DNA of 64,000 bases from an uncultured Oscillospiraceae bacterium. Its GTDB lineage: Bacteria; Bacillota; Clostridia; Oscillospirales; Oscillospiraceae. Location: contig CAJULD010000003.1 in NCBI GenBank assembly GCA_910587505.1, positions 29,174 through 93,173 of the forward strand. The letters are read 5' to 3'. The notes under the pieces are model-generated. The model worked only from the letters and a program-made list of their open reading frames with translations. It was not told the DNA's origin and did not search any database. Both the position numbers and the translations under genes were made by a program. Positions 33,995 to 42,103 of the stretch are shown in pieces. Within the stretch, counting starts at the first letter, position 1, and each line of letters begins with the position of its first letter.

Positions 33995-34028
33995 AGTGAG
34001 GACTGCCCGCAAATGCGGGCAGTCCTCA
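33995..34028 (+). terminator. Perfect hairpin after the XRE-TPR gene
   Basis: 15-bp perfect stem (33995-34009 / 34014-34028), 4-nt loop, without a T-run. Confidence 0.6.
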
Positions 34029-34153
34029 CAGGCTGTTCAGATACCTTCTGACCTGCCGGCAGCTGTCAAAACAGACGGTAAGGAGCCGGCCGTGCCCTGG
34101 GGCAGGGAAACGATCCGGCGGCAAAGAATAATTAGAAATTTTTCCTTCGCCTA

Positions 34154-34197
34154 TTGACAATCAGGTTCCTTTGCTATATAGTTAGTTACACAAGTAA
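34154..34197 (+). promoter_or_regulatory. Promoter and putative operator of the GntR-ABC operon
   Basis: TTGACA (34154-34159), 17 bp, TATAGT (34177-34182), followed by the small palindrome TTAC-ACAA-GTAA (34186-34197) at the start of transcription, a plausible site for the GntR repressor encoded next. Confidence 0.7.
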
Positions 34198-34233
34198 TGA
34201 ACCACTTGACCGACTAAGAAAGGAGGAGCAGGA

Positions 34234-34599
34234 TTGAATGAGCGGTTGACGGAGCAGAAATCCATCTACCTCCAGATCAGTGAGATGATCGAGACGGATA
34301 TCCTGCGGGAGATTCTGCTGGAGGAGGAACAGGTGCCCAGTACCAATGAGCTGGCGAAGCTCTACACCATCAACCCGGCCACCGCCGCCAAAGGCGTGGG
34401 TCTGCTGGTGGACGAGGGCATCCTGTACAAGAGGCGGGGCATCGGCATGTTTGTATCCAGGGGGGCCAGGGAGAAGATCCTTGCCAAGCGGAAGGCTGCG
34501 TTTGCAGAAAACCATGTGGCCCCCCTTCTGGCCGAGGCCAGAAGCCTGGGGATTTCCAGAGATGAACTACTGACTATGATAGGGGAGAGAAACATATGA
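34234..34599 (+). CDS. GntR-family (YtrA-type) repressor
   Basis: 121 residues, short GntR form without an effector domain. The start is a TTG at 34234 (AGGAGGAGCAGGA upstream). The nearby ATG at 34238 is out of frame and stops at once. HTH region: IYLQISEMIETDILREILLEEEQVPSTNELAKLYTINPATAAKGVGLLVDEGI. YtrA-type proteins repress the ABC transporter operon that they head, which is the arrangement here (4-nt overlap with the ATPase gene). Confidence 0.93.
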   Translation: MNERLTEQKSIYLQISEMIETDILREILLEEEQVPSTNELAKLYTINPATAAKGVGLLVDEGILYKRRGIGMFVSRGAREKILAKRKAAFAENHVAPLLAEARSLGISRDELLTMIGERNI

Positions 34600-35471
34600 G
34601 CCTGCATTGTGAGAACATTGTGAAAACTTACGGCGGCAAGGACGTGCTGCATGACGTGACACTGGACCTCAGGCCGGGGAAGATTTACGGCCTCATCGGC
34701 CGCAACGGCGCGGGGAAAACCACCCTGCTGTCCATACTCTCCGCCCAGAATCCCGCTACCTGCGGGAGCGTCACCCTGGATGGGGACCGGGTGTGGGAGA
34801 ACCGGAAAAGCCTCAGCAGGATCTGCTTCTCCCGGGAGCTGAACGCCACCGCCGAGAGCGGGCTGGCCGCCATGAAGGCCAGGGAGTACCTGCGCATCGC
34901 CGGCACTTATTACGAGAGCTGGGACAGGGCGCTGGAGGAGCGGCTGGTGAAGCTGTTCAACCTGAACCTGAAAAAGAAGCTGGGGAAGATGAACAAAGGG
35001 ATGCTCTCCATGATTACCATTGTGGTGGCCCTGTGCTCCGGGGCTCCCTATACCTTCCTGGACGAGCCGGTGGCAGGGCTGGACGTGGTGGCACGGGAAC
35101 AGTTTTACAAGCTGCTGCTGGAGGAGTACTCCGATTCCGGACGGACCTTTGTCGTGTCCACCCACATCATCGAGGAGGCCGCCGACGTGCTGGAGAAGGT
35201 CATCATTCTCCACGAGGGCAAAATTCTTATCGAGACCGACACCCAGGCCTTTGTGGACAGCGCCGTCCACGTCAGCGGCAAGATCGAGGAGGTGGACGCC
35301 GCCGTGGCCGGTCTGGAGGTCCACCACACCGAGACCGTGGGCCGCAGCAAGGGCGTTACCGTGTTTTTGAAGCCGGGGCAGAAGGTGGATGGGAACCATG
35401 ACGTGTCCGTCCAGCCGGTGAGCCTCCAGCGGGCCTTCGTGGCCCTGTGCGGGGAGGAGGCGGCCAGGTGA
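34596..35471 (+). CDS. ABC transporter ATP-binding protein (YtrB-like)
   Basis: 291 residues. Walker A GRNGAGKTT (35-43) and Walker B with FLDEPVAGLD. The ABC signature is degenerate (NKGMLSM in place of LSGGQ), as in many YtrB/BcrA-like exporters. VSTHIIEEAADVLEKV contains the switch His. It energises the two following permeases, probably for export of or resistance to a cell-envelope compound. The substrate is unknown. Confidence 0.92.
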   Translation: MSLHCENIVKTYGGKDVLHDVTLDLRPGKIYGLIGRNGAGKTTLLSILSAQNPATCGSVTLDGDRVWENRKSLSRICFSRELNATAESGLAAMKAREYLRIAGTYYESWDRALEERLVKLFNLNLKKKLGKMNKGMLSMITIVVALCSGAPYTFLDEPVAGLDVVAREQFYKLLLEEYSDSGRTFVVSTHIIEEAADVLEKVIILHEGKILIETDTQAFVDSAVHVSGKIEEVDAAVAGLEVHHTETVGRSKGVTVFLKPGQKVDGNHDVSVQPVSLQRAFVALCGEEAAR

Positions 35472-36130
35472 AGCGGAACCTGAAATTCTGGACCCGGTAC
35501 ACCTGGGAGTGTACGGGGGTGGTGCTGGCCGTAGCGGCAGTGCTGGCCGTGATCGCCGTGTTCGGCGCGGAGGGGCTGGATCTCAGGGCCCTCGCCACGG
35601 TGGTCCCCTATTTCCTGTGCATCGGCGCGGTCTTCTGCATCATGGTGGGCAACAGCGGGACGCAGACCCTGTACGTGCCCCTCCTGCTGTCCATGGGGGA
35701 GACCCGGCGGAACGTGCTGCTGGGGTTCCACTACTTCCGGGTGCTCATCATCGCGGTGATGCTGGCGCTGTGTGCGGTCATCTGGCTGCTGGTGCCGGGA
35801 GAGGCATCCGCTGTGGGCCTGCGGAGCATCCCCACGATCCTGTGCGTGCTGGTCATCGCCTCCGCGATGGGGAGCATCATGGGGACCATCTTTGTAAAAT
35901 GGAAATGGGCGGGCATGATCCTGATCATCCCCCTCTGCGGCCTGGGAGGAGGCATGGTGGGCGTTGCCGGTTCACTGGTGGGCGGCAATTTCCTTACGGC
36001 CAGGACCTTTGAAATCGTGTCTCATCTGACGGCTCTGCCCTGGTGGCTGCCGGCGGCGGCGCCGGCAGCTCTGGCGCTGGACGTCGGATTCCAGTGGATG
36101 CTCCTGCGGCGGCAGGAAGTGAAGCTGTGA
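35468..36130 (+). CDS. ABC-exporter membrane subunit
   Basis: 220 residues from a GTG at 35468 overlapping the ATPase stop (GTGA), with GGGGAGGAGG upstream. Six predicted hydrophobic segments. No other domain. First of two paralogous-looking membrane subunits of the GntR-ABC operon. Confidence 0.82.
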   Translation: MKRNLKFWTRYTWECTGVVLAVAAVLAVIAVFGAEGLDLRALATVVPYFLCIGAVFCIMVGNSGTQTLYVPLLLSMGETRRNVLLGFHYFRVLIIAVMLALCAVIWLLVPGEASAVGLRSIPTILCVLVIASAMGSIMGTIFVKWKWAGMILIIPLCGLGGGMVGVAGSLVGGNFLTARTFEIVSHLTALPWWLPAAAPAALALDVGFQWMLLRRQEVKL

Positions 36131-36143
36131 GGAGGGGGAGAGC

Positions 36144-36860
36144 ATGGATTTTTTTGTGAAGCACTGGAAAGTCAACCGGAGCGGAATGCTGATGATGCTG
36201 GCCTGCCAGCTGGGCCTGTTCCTGATGGGCGTGGTCATGGTGCTGGGTATCAACGCCTTCCTCAACGACGACCGGGACTACGCCGCCATCGGCGGCATGA
36301 TGGCCCTGATGGCCACGGTCATGGGAGGCCTCGCCCGGGGTGCCACCGGAATGATCCGGTACCGGCTGGCGGTCTCCATGGGCTACACCCGGCGGACCTA
36401 TATGCTGGTGGACCCGCTCCTGACTCTGATGAACTGCATTGTGGGCGTTGCTTTCGCGTGGGTGCTTAACCAGCTGGAGCTGCGTCTGTACGCCGCCATC
36501 TACCCCGGCTGGGAGCTGGATCTGGACATTTTCCGCGTGATGGAGTGGTGGTATTACCTGGTCCTCATTCTGGGCGTCTGCCTTCTGGACTTCCTTTTCG
36601 GCGCGCTGCTGCTGCGGTTTGGGACCAAAGGCTTTGCCGCCGTGTGGTTCCCGCTGTGCTTTCTGCCCCTGATCATTATGAACAGCGCGGACGCCGCGAA
36701 GGATGGTGGCACCAGCCTGCTGGCTCAGATCGGGCGGGGCATCGCGTTCCTGATCGGGCTGCTCAGCCCCGCCATGTGGGCCGCTGTGGGCGTTGCGGCG
36801 CTTCTGGCGCTTCTGGCCCTGAGCGCGCTGTGCTACAGCAGGGCGGAGATCAGGGCCTAG
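36144..36860 (+). CDS. ABC-exporter membrane subunit
   Basis: 238 residues, six hydrophobic segments, starting MDFFVKHWKVNRSGMLMMLACQLG. GGAGGGGGAG precedes the ATG. Probable partner of the preceding permease. Confidence 0.82.
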   Translation: MDFFVKHWKVNRSGMLMMLACQLGLFLMGVVMVLGINAFLNDDRDYAAIGGMMALMATVMGGLARGATGMIRYRLAVSMGYTRRTYMLVDPLLTLMNCIVGVAFAWVLNQLELRLYAAIYPGWELDLDIFRVMEWWYYLVLILGVCLLDFLFGALLLRFGTKGFAAVWFPLCFLPLIIMNSADAAKDGGTSLLAQIGRGIAFLIGLLSPAMWAAVGVAALLALLALSALCYSRAEIRA

Positions 36861-36887
36861 CCTGGACGTTTGAGGAGGGGAGAGGAA

Positions 36888-37232
36888 TTGTGGTACTGGA
36901 TACCTGTGTTGTGGCTTCTGTTTTTTGTGATATTCCAGCAGAGGAAGACGCAGAAGACGGCGGCGGTCGTGCATCATATCAAAAACAGGAAAAAGGAGGC
37001 TGAGGCCATGGAAGCGCTGGCGAAACAGTTTACCGGCAGGGAGTGCATCATCTACACCATCAGCTCCAATGATGGCAGCATAGCGGGGACGATCCGGGAG
37101 GTCAGCGGCAGCGGGATGCTCATAGAGGACGCCCGGGGCCAGCTGCAGGCGGTCAATCTGGAGTATGTGACCAGGATCAGGGAGTATCCCCGGAACAGGA
37201 AGGGCAAGAAGGAGTCCGTCATACTGGATTAG
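36888..37232 (+). CDS. DUF6897-like small membrane-anchored protein
   Basis: About 114 residues if started at the TTG at 36888 (AGGAGGGGAGAGGAA upstream). N-terminal membrane helix (WIPVLWLLFFVIF), basic linker, then a compact domain (FTGRECIIYTISSNDGSIAGTIREVSGSGMLIED) resembling a small SH3/Sm-like fold, and a basic tail. The same kind of gene recurs at the end of YtrABC-like operons in Clostridia. Function unknown. Confidence 0.75.
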   Translation: MWYWIPVLWLLFFVIFQQRKTQKTAAVVHHIKNRKKEAEAMEALAKQFTGRECIIYTISSNDGSIAGTIREVSGSGMLIEDARGQLQAVNLEYVTRIREYPRNRKGKKESVILD

Positions 37233-37238
37233 ACAACA

Positions 37239-37265
37239 GGACCGGGGCCGCAGAGGCCCCGGTCC
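37239..37265. terminator. Hairpin between convergent ABC operon and HxlR gene
   Basis: Perfect 11-bp stem (37239-37249 / 37255-37265), between the stops of convergent genes. Confidence 0.7.
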
Positions 37266-37280
37266 GATAACTTATATAAC

Positions 37281-37604
37281 TTATAAATTGCGGTCCCCCC
37301 ACTCCTTCATGCAGACAATCACCTCCATGAAGCTGCTGCCCAGATCGGAGAGGGCATACTCCACCCGCGGCGGGACCTCGTGGAAGTCGTGCCGGGTCAG
37401 GAAGCCGTCGGCCTCCAGTTCCCGGAGCTGTTTGGTCAGCGACGACTCCGTAATATCGCCCAGCTGGCGGCGCAGCGCGCCGAACCGGCGAATGTCGCAG
37501 AACGCGATATAGTACAGGATCTCCAGCTTCCACTTACCGCCCAGAATCCTTTGCAGCGTGGACATGGTCCTGCAGCGCTGGACCGCCGCCGCTGTTTTCC
37601 TCAT
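37281..37604 (-). CDS. HxlR-family transcriptional regulator
   Basis: 107 residues. Winged-helix with the N-terminal CRTMSTLQRILGGKWKLEILYYI and GDITESSLTKQLRELEADGFLTRHDFHEVPPRVEYALSDLG core of HxlR regulators. AGGGAGGG upstream of the ATG at 37604. Divergent from a radical SAM gene with overlapping regulatory DNA, so probably a repressor of that gene and of itself. Confidence 0.93.
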   Translation of the reverse strand: MRKTAAAVQRCRTMSTLQRILGGKWKLEILYYIAFCDIRRFGALRRQLGDITESSLTKQLRELEADGFLTRHDFHEVPPRVEYALSDLGSSFMEVIVCMKEWGDRNL

Positions 37605-37626
37605 CCCGCATCCCTCCCTGATCCGC

Positions 37627-37706
37627 ATTATACCGTGGCAGCATGCAAAAAGCAAGGTACTGCAAAAAAGTACCGTACTTTTCATTTCACCGTACCGTGC
37701 TATAAT
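37627..37706. promoter_or_regulatory. Divergent promoters hxlR / radical SAM gene, with GTAC-type operator repeats
   Basis: Minus: TTGCTT (37655-37650), 17 bp, TATAAT (37632-37627). Plus: TTTTCA (37679-37684), 16 bp, TATAAT (37701-37706). Between them GGTACT..AGTACC..GTACTT repeats (37656-37680) form inverted and direct half-sites, a likely HxlR operator. Confidence 0.7.
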
Positions 37707-37730
37707 GGCGGAAAAAAGGAGGTTTCTGCC

Positions 37731-38666
37731 ATGCACTATACCGGAACCATCTGGAGGCCCCCCTATGAGGCCTCTTCCCTCCTGCTGGAGGTCACGGCGG
37801 GCTGCACTCACCACAGGTGCAAATTCTGTACGCTCTACAACGACCTGCCCTTTCCCTTCCGGATGTCGCCTCCTGCGGACATCGAAAGCGACCTGCGGGA
37901 GGCCCAGCTTCTGAGCACGGACCCCATCGCCATGCTGACGGCCCGGATGCAGGGGCTGCCCCGGCCGGAGGCTGTCCGGCGGGTCTTTCTGGTGGGGGCA
38001 AATCCCTTCGTCCTGAAATACGGACGGCTGATGGACATTGCCCGCCTGATCCGGGAATACCTTCCGTCTGTTCGGACCATCGGCTGCTTTTCCCGGATCA
38101 CGGATATCGCGCTGAAGTCGGAGGAGGAGCTGGCGAATCTCCGTCAGGCCGGATACGACGGGCTGACCATCGGGATCGAGACCGGAGACGGGGAGGCCCT
38201 GGAGTTTATGAATAAGGGCTATACTCCCGCCGACATCGCGGCCCAGTGCCGCCGGCTGGACCGGGCCGGCATCGGGTACAGCTTTTTCTACCTGGCGGGT
38301 ATTTCCGGGGCCGGACGGGGGGAAGCCGGCGCGGAGGCTACCGCCGCAATCTGCAACCGGCTCCATCCCGTGCGGCTCGGCGTCAATATGCTGACGGTTT
38401 ATCCGGACTCGGTCCTGTATCAGGAAATCAAACGGGGCAACTGGCAGGAGGCGGGCGAGTTGGAAAAATACAGGGAGATCCGCACGCTGCTTGCGCGTCT
38501 GGAGATCCCTGTGGAATTCGCGGCGCTGGGCGCGTCAAACGCCGTTCAGCTGCAGGGGAACCTGCCGGAAGACAGGGAGGCCCTGACCGCGGCTCTTGAT
38601 GCCGTTATCGAGGCGGGGCGGGAGGACGAGCTGCGGGAGTACCGCACCCGTCTGCGGCATTTATAG
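37731..38666 (+). CDS. Radical SAM protein
   Basis: 311 residues. CTHHRCKFC (CX4CX2C) near residue 25 binds a [4Fe-4S] cluster and S-adenosylmethionine. A TIM-barrel follows with GIETGDGEALEFMNKGYT. The CX4CX2C spacing differs from the classical CX3CX2C but is common in this B12-independent coproporphyrinogen-oxidase/Elp3-like subset. The substrate is unknown. AAAGGAGG before the ATG. Divergent from hxlR. Confidence 0.9.
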   Translation: MHYTGTIWRPPYEASSLLLEVTAGCTHHRCKFCTLYNDLPFPFRMSPPADIESDLREAQLLSTDPIAMLTARMQGLPRPEAVRRVFLVGANPFVLKYGRLMDIARLIREYLPSVRTIGCFSRITDIALKSEEELANLRQAGYDGLTIGIETGDGEALEFMNKGYTPADIAAQCRRLDRAGIGYSFFYLAGISGAGRGEAGAEATAAICNRLHPVRLGVNMLTVYPDSVLYQEIKRGNWQEAGELEKYREIRTLLARLEIPVEFAALGASNAVQLQGNLPEDREALTAALDAVIEAGREDELREYRTRLRHL

Positions 38667-38667
38667 C

Positions 38668-39147
38668 CTACCGCACCCTGCTTATCACCACGCCGCCCGC
38701 CGCGCCGATGGCCGCTCCGGCCAGAGTTCCGCTGATGAGCAGGACCGGCAGATACCAGCCCAGCCGGGCCGTGCCCAACACGGCCGCTGCCACCAGCAGC
38801 TGGGCCACATTGTGGCAGATTCCCCCGGCAATGCTGACGCCCAGAACGGTAAACCGGTCCAGCCGCTTCAGTCCCGCCATGACCGGCAGGCTCAGGGCCG
38901 CGCCCGCCAGGGAGTAGGCCAGGCTGTAGGCGTTGCCGAAGGACGCGGCGGTAAGCAGCACCCGCGCCAGGGAAATTGCGGCCGCCTCCCGGAAGGACAG
39001 GCGGTACAGGGCGAACACCACCACCAGATTGGCCAGCCCCGCCTTCATTCCCGGCAGCAGGACCGGCAGAGGGATCATACTCTCCAGCCAGGAAAGCGTC
39101 ATGGCCAGGGCCGTCAGGAGCGCATACTGCGCGATATTCTTCCTCAT
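38668..39147 (-). CDS. Gx transporter family protein (heptaprenyl diphosphate synthase component I-like)
   Basis: 159 residues, five hydrophobic segments, with LPGMKAGLANLVVVFALYRLSFREA typical of the family long annotated as heptaprenyl diphosphate synthase component I and now placed with ECF-like S-components. The usual gene order in Clostridia is NusG-II protein then this protein. Here a MITE-like hairpin separates them. True transport substrate unknown. Confidence 0.88.
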   Translation of the reverse strand: MRKNIAQYALLTALAMTLSWLESMIPLPVLLPGMKAGLANLVVVFALYRLSFREAAAISLARVLLTAASFGNAYSLAYSLAGAALSLPVMAGLKRLDRFTVLGVSIAGGICHNVAQLLVAAAVLGTARLGWYLPVLLISGTLAGAAIGAAGGVVISRVR

Positions 39148-39160
39148 TGCCGCCCTCCTC

Positions 39161-39321
39161 AGAGCCTGTTCAGGATTTCAACGTGTACGGACTACAGGTG
39201 GATTTTTTGCCCAAAGACGCACAGGGCCGAAGCAGTGCTGACGGATGGCAGGGTTTCTTGAGGATGTCTGAGCGGAAAATCTGCCGTCAGGAAGTGCGCG
39301 TTGAGATGCTGGACAGGTTCT
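39161..39321. mobile_element. MITE-like hairpin element
   Basis: 161 bp bounded by imperfect 23-bp terminal inverted repeats (39161-39183 and 39299-39321, 19 of 23 paired). The inner sequence is partly self-complementary towards a centre near GTGCTGACGG (39235-39244). No transposase. One end coincides with the stop codon of the NusG-II gene, so the element seems to have inserted between two genes that are usually adjacent. Confidence 0.6.
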
Positions 39322-39686
39322 CAGCCCACGTCCGCGTCAAAGGGACGCGCCCCGCCGCCCTCTATCCGGATCACCAGATGGTGGGGCAGACAGATAATGC
39401 GCTCTCCCTCCCGGGAAATCCGGCCCATGCGGACGCAGGTGTTGTCGCCGCAGTTGGCTTCCACCACCGCCGCCCCGCCGCCGGAAATTTGCAGCACATT
39501 GTAATCCCCGGTTCCCAGCGTTACCGTCCGCTCCTCCGACAGCGGATAGCGGGCCGTCTCCCGGCCGTCCTCCGTCACCACCGCCCAGGCTCCGGCGCCG
39601 CCAGGGCGCAGACACAGATACAGAATTCCTGCCAGCAGCAGCGCCCCCGCCAGCAGCAGCAGGTCTCCCTTTCGCCGTTTATCCAT
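39321..39686 (-). CDS. NusG domain II-containing membrane-anchored protein
   Basis: 121 residues from the ATG at 39686 (GCAGGAGGC upstream). N-terminal membrane helix (LLLLAGALLLAGILYLCL) and a C-terminal NusG-II-like beta domain with the CGDNTCVRMGRISREGERIICLPHHLVI segment, including the Cys/His pattern of the family. Usually paired with the Gx transporter. Function unknown. Confidence 0.9.
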   Translation of the reverse strand: MDKRRKGDLLLLAGALLLAGILYLCLRPGGAGAWAVVTEDGRETARYPLSEERTVTLGTGDYNVLQISGGGAAVVEANCGDNTCVRMGRISREGERIICLPHHLVIRIEGGGARPFDADVG

Positions 39687-39823
39687 CCCACAGCCTCCTG
39701 CGCATAATTTCACCCGATTCGGGGCAGAGTACACCCGATACTTTTTCCAGGGAAAGAGAAAGTATCCCAAAAGAGCTTTACCTTCGATTGATAACTAAAC
39801 GGGAAACAGCATGAGAGGTCTGT

Positions 39824-40372
39824 ATGAGCGTTTCCATTTCCCGCCGGGAGGCAGCGCTGGAGGAATGGCTGCTTCTGTTCCTGTTCCTCTCCGCCGCCGG
39901 ATGGGTATGGGAGGTCCTCCTGACGGCCTGCACCACCGGCGTCTGGGTAAACCGGGGCCTGCTCCGCGGGCCCTGGCTGCCGGTATATGGTGTGGGCGGC
40001 GTATTGATGGCGGCGGCGCTGGGCCGGCTTCGCCGGAAATGGCCTGCTCCGCTGCTGGGCGCGCTGACCGGCGGCGCGGTGGAATACGGGACCTCTCTGG
40101 CTCTGGAGCTCCGGTTCCGGCAGCGCTGGTGGGATTATGCCGGGCTGCCCGGCAGTCTGGATGGCCGGGTCTGTCTCGCCAGTCTGGCCGGGTTCGCGCT
40201 GGCAGGATGGGCGGCGGCGGCGCTGACGCCCGCTCTGACGGCACGAATCAGATGCCTGGAGGGCAGAGAAAGAACCATCCTCTGCCGGGGGCTGTGCCTG
40301 CTGTTCGCGCTGGACTGGTCCTGGGCTCTGCTCCGGCCCAATACGGGGGCGGGAATCTCCTGGCCGGCGTAG
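39824..40372 (+). CDS. CmpB-like putative ABC-type membrane protein (PF06541)
   Basis: 182 residues, four or five membrane segments. The GWVWEVLLTACTTGVWVNRGLLRGPWLPVYGVGG stretch is the hallmark of the family. It is annotated as an ABC permease, but no ATPase is adjacent and the assignment is weak. GAGAGG before the ATG. Confidence 0.85.
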   Translation: MSVSISRREAALEEWLLLFLFLSAAGWVWEVLLTACTTGVWVNRGLLRGPWLPVYGVGGVLMAAALGRLRRKWPAPLLGALTGGAVEYGTSLALELRFRQRWWDYAGLPGSLDGRVCLASLAGFALAGWAAAALTPALTARIRCLEGRERTILCRGLCLLFALDWSWALLRPNTGAGISWPA

Positions 40373-40380
40373 GGGCAGCA

Positions 40381-40409
40381 GGGGCCGGCTTCCCATGGAG
40401 GCCGGCCCC
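40381..40409. terminator. Hairpin between convergent genes
   Basis: GC-rich inverted repeat 40381-40393 / 40397-40409 (one mismatch), between the CmpB-like gene and the following minus-strand cluster. No clear T-run. Confidence 0.55.
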
Positions 40410-40445
40410 TGCCGCATTCAGAAACAGCCGGAGAGCCCGTCGGCA

Positions 40446-41102
40446 TCAGAACTCCTCCTGCCGGGCGCGTTCCGCCGCGCTCACCTTCCGCCACCGCAGC
40501 GCCAGCAGCGCCAGTCCCAGCAGCGTGAACGCCGCGCCCGCGCCGCAGAAGCTCCGCACCGCCACAAAGCTGCGGGGCTCCACCAGCAGCAGCGTTCCCA
40601 TATCCTCAATATCCTGATCGGTGAAGTCATAGTAGTCCCGCAGCTCATTCCGGAACATCTCCGCCAGCTCCTCACCCATTTCTGCCACCCGGCAGTCCAG
40701 AACCAGCTCCGCCGTGGGCTCCGCGCCGCCGTTGAAATAGCCGTAGGTCTGGTCCACCAGATCATCGGCCGCCGAAGCGGATTTGCTCCCCACCGACAAT
40801 CCCGCCAGACGGTCTCCGCAGGGCATCACATAGAAGTGCCTGGAGGTCTTCTTCGGTGTAACGGAGTTGTTGGACCTGTTCTCCGTCCAGGTCTGTTCGA
40901 TGGCAAAGGAATCCAGCAGCATGGGCACCTGCCCCTCCACATGATCGCCCACCGCAATATCAGCATCTCCAACCATCACATCCTCGAAGCTCCTGGCTTC
41001 CCTGAAGGACGTGAGCGTGTCCTGAACCGACATGACAAGCAGGAAAATGCCAAGAGCCGCCAGAATGAGGCCTCCCCGGCTGATCTTATTGAAAAAACTC
41101 AT
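40446..41102 (-). CDS. Bitopic membrane protein, unknown function (DUF6709-like)
   Basis: 218 residues. Membrane helices at both ends (LILAALGIFLLVMSV and AAFTLLGLALLALRW) around an extracytoplasmic domain. It matches the general form of DUF6709 proteins, but the link is tentative. Third gene of a minus-strand cluster with a lipoprotein and a large membrane protein. Confidence 0.65.
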   Translation of the reverse strand: MSFFNKISRGGLILAALGIFLLVMSVQDTLTSFREARSFEDVMVGDADIAVGDHVEGQVPMLLDSFAIEQTWTENRSNNSVTPKKTSRHFYVMPCGDRLAGLSVGSKSASAADDLVDQTYGYFNGGAEPTAELVLDCRVAEMGEELAEMFRNELRDYYDFTDQDIEDMGTLLLVEPRSFVAVRSFCGAGAAFTLLGLALLALRWRKVSAAERARQEEF

Positions 41103-41105
41103 CGC

Positions 41106-42083
41106 TTATCCCTCCTGATTTTTAAAGGTTTCCGTTACGCAGCCGGCCCCTTCCCGGGTGAAGCCGCTGATGGTGCTCTCCAGACTCAGCCAGCCTCCGG
41201 AACCGGCCGTGGTCCGGTCGCTGATAATGCCCATATTGTTCAGCGCACAGGTATCGGCGTTTTCCATGTCTACGCCGAAGCTGGCGGAGAACACGCCGCC
41301 TTCCACTCCCGCCCAAGCAGTGACGCCCTTTACGGCGGAATATGTTTCCATAAAGCTCCGGGCGGTCCGGGCCAGCTCCTCCTCCGTATAGGAGCCGTCT
41401 GTTTCCACCTGCTCGGTGCAGATCATCGCCATGATCTCATCACCCAGGGCCTCAATGATCCAGGTTGACCCGTCAGGGAAGGTGCAGGTGGTGATACTGG
41501 CGTTCAGATAGGGCTTGAAACCGCCGCAAAGCATGGCAAAAAATTCCCGGTTGGTATTGGTATCCATGACCATTTCACCGTCCCGGTTGCCCACGTGGAG
41601 CGCAAAGGTCTCCTCATGCGTCCTGCCGGCGCCCTGCAGCGCCCCGGCAATCCATTCAGGCATATCGTGGAAGGCGGTAGAGCCGGTGCTTACCTGGCCG
41701 GCCAGCGCCTCCACCATAGCGTCATGAATGGCGGCGGTGTAATCCGGTGCGGAGACCGTAGCATCTACCGTTCCCCATGCCTCCTTTCCCTCTGCCGCCT
41801 GCGCGGTGACCGTAAGGGAAGCGCGCACCCTGTCATACAGCGCCCTGTAGACGCCGCTCATTTCTCCGCCTGTTTCCGGGTCCATTCCGGCGAACAGGGT
41901 GTGCAGAGGGTTGTCGTCGGAGATATAGGGCTTTAAGCCCTCGTAATCTCCGTTCCTGAATGCCTCTACCAGCGTCAGGACCACTTCCTCATCGGAAAGC
42001 TCTTCCCTGGGGGACGGCAGCTGACAGGCGGCAAGCCCCAGGCATAAAACCGCCGCCAGCAGCAGGGAAATGCATTTTCTCAA
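41106..42083 (-). CDS. Lipoprotein with YehR/DUF1307-like C-terminal domain
   Basis: 325 residues. Lipobox LAAVLCLGLAAC. The middle region resembles a DUF4878/NTF2-like domain (EEVVLTLVEAFRNGDYEGLKPYI). The C-terminal TCTFPDGSTWIIEALGDEIMAMI segment resembles YehR. It should sit on the outer face of the membrane. It overlaps nothing but is 3 nt from the downstream gene and 20 nt from the upstream gene, so they form an operon. Confidence 0.72.
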   Translation of the reverse strand: MRKCISLLLAAVLCLGLAACQLPSPREELSDEEVVLTLVEAFRNGDYEGLKPYISDDNPLHTLFAGMDPETGGEMSGVYRALYDRVRASLTVTAQAAEGKEAWGTVDATVSAPDYTAAIHDAMVEALAGQVSTGSTAFHDMPEWIAGALQGAGRTHEETFALHVGNRDGEMVMDTNTNREFFAMLCGGFKPYLNASITTCTFPDGSTWIIEALGDEIMAMICTEQVETDGSYTEEELARTARSFMETYSAVKGVTAWAGVEGGVFSASFGVDMENADTCALNNMGIISDRTTAGSGGWLSLESTISGFTREGAGCVTETFKNQEG

Positions 42084-42103
42084 GACTTCTCTTCCTTTCC
42101 TGA

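Noticed and set aside
33995..34233. Short quorum-sensing peptide gene next to the XRE-TPR regulator
   Set aside because: No small ORF with a ribosome site and signal-like sequence was found in the spacer.
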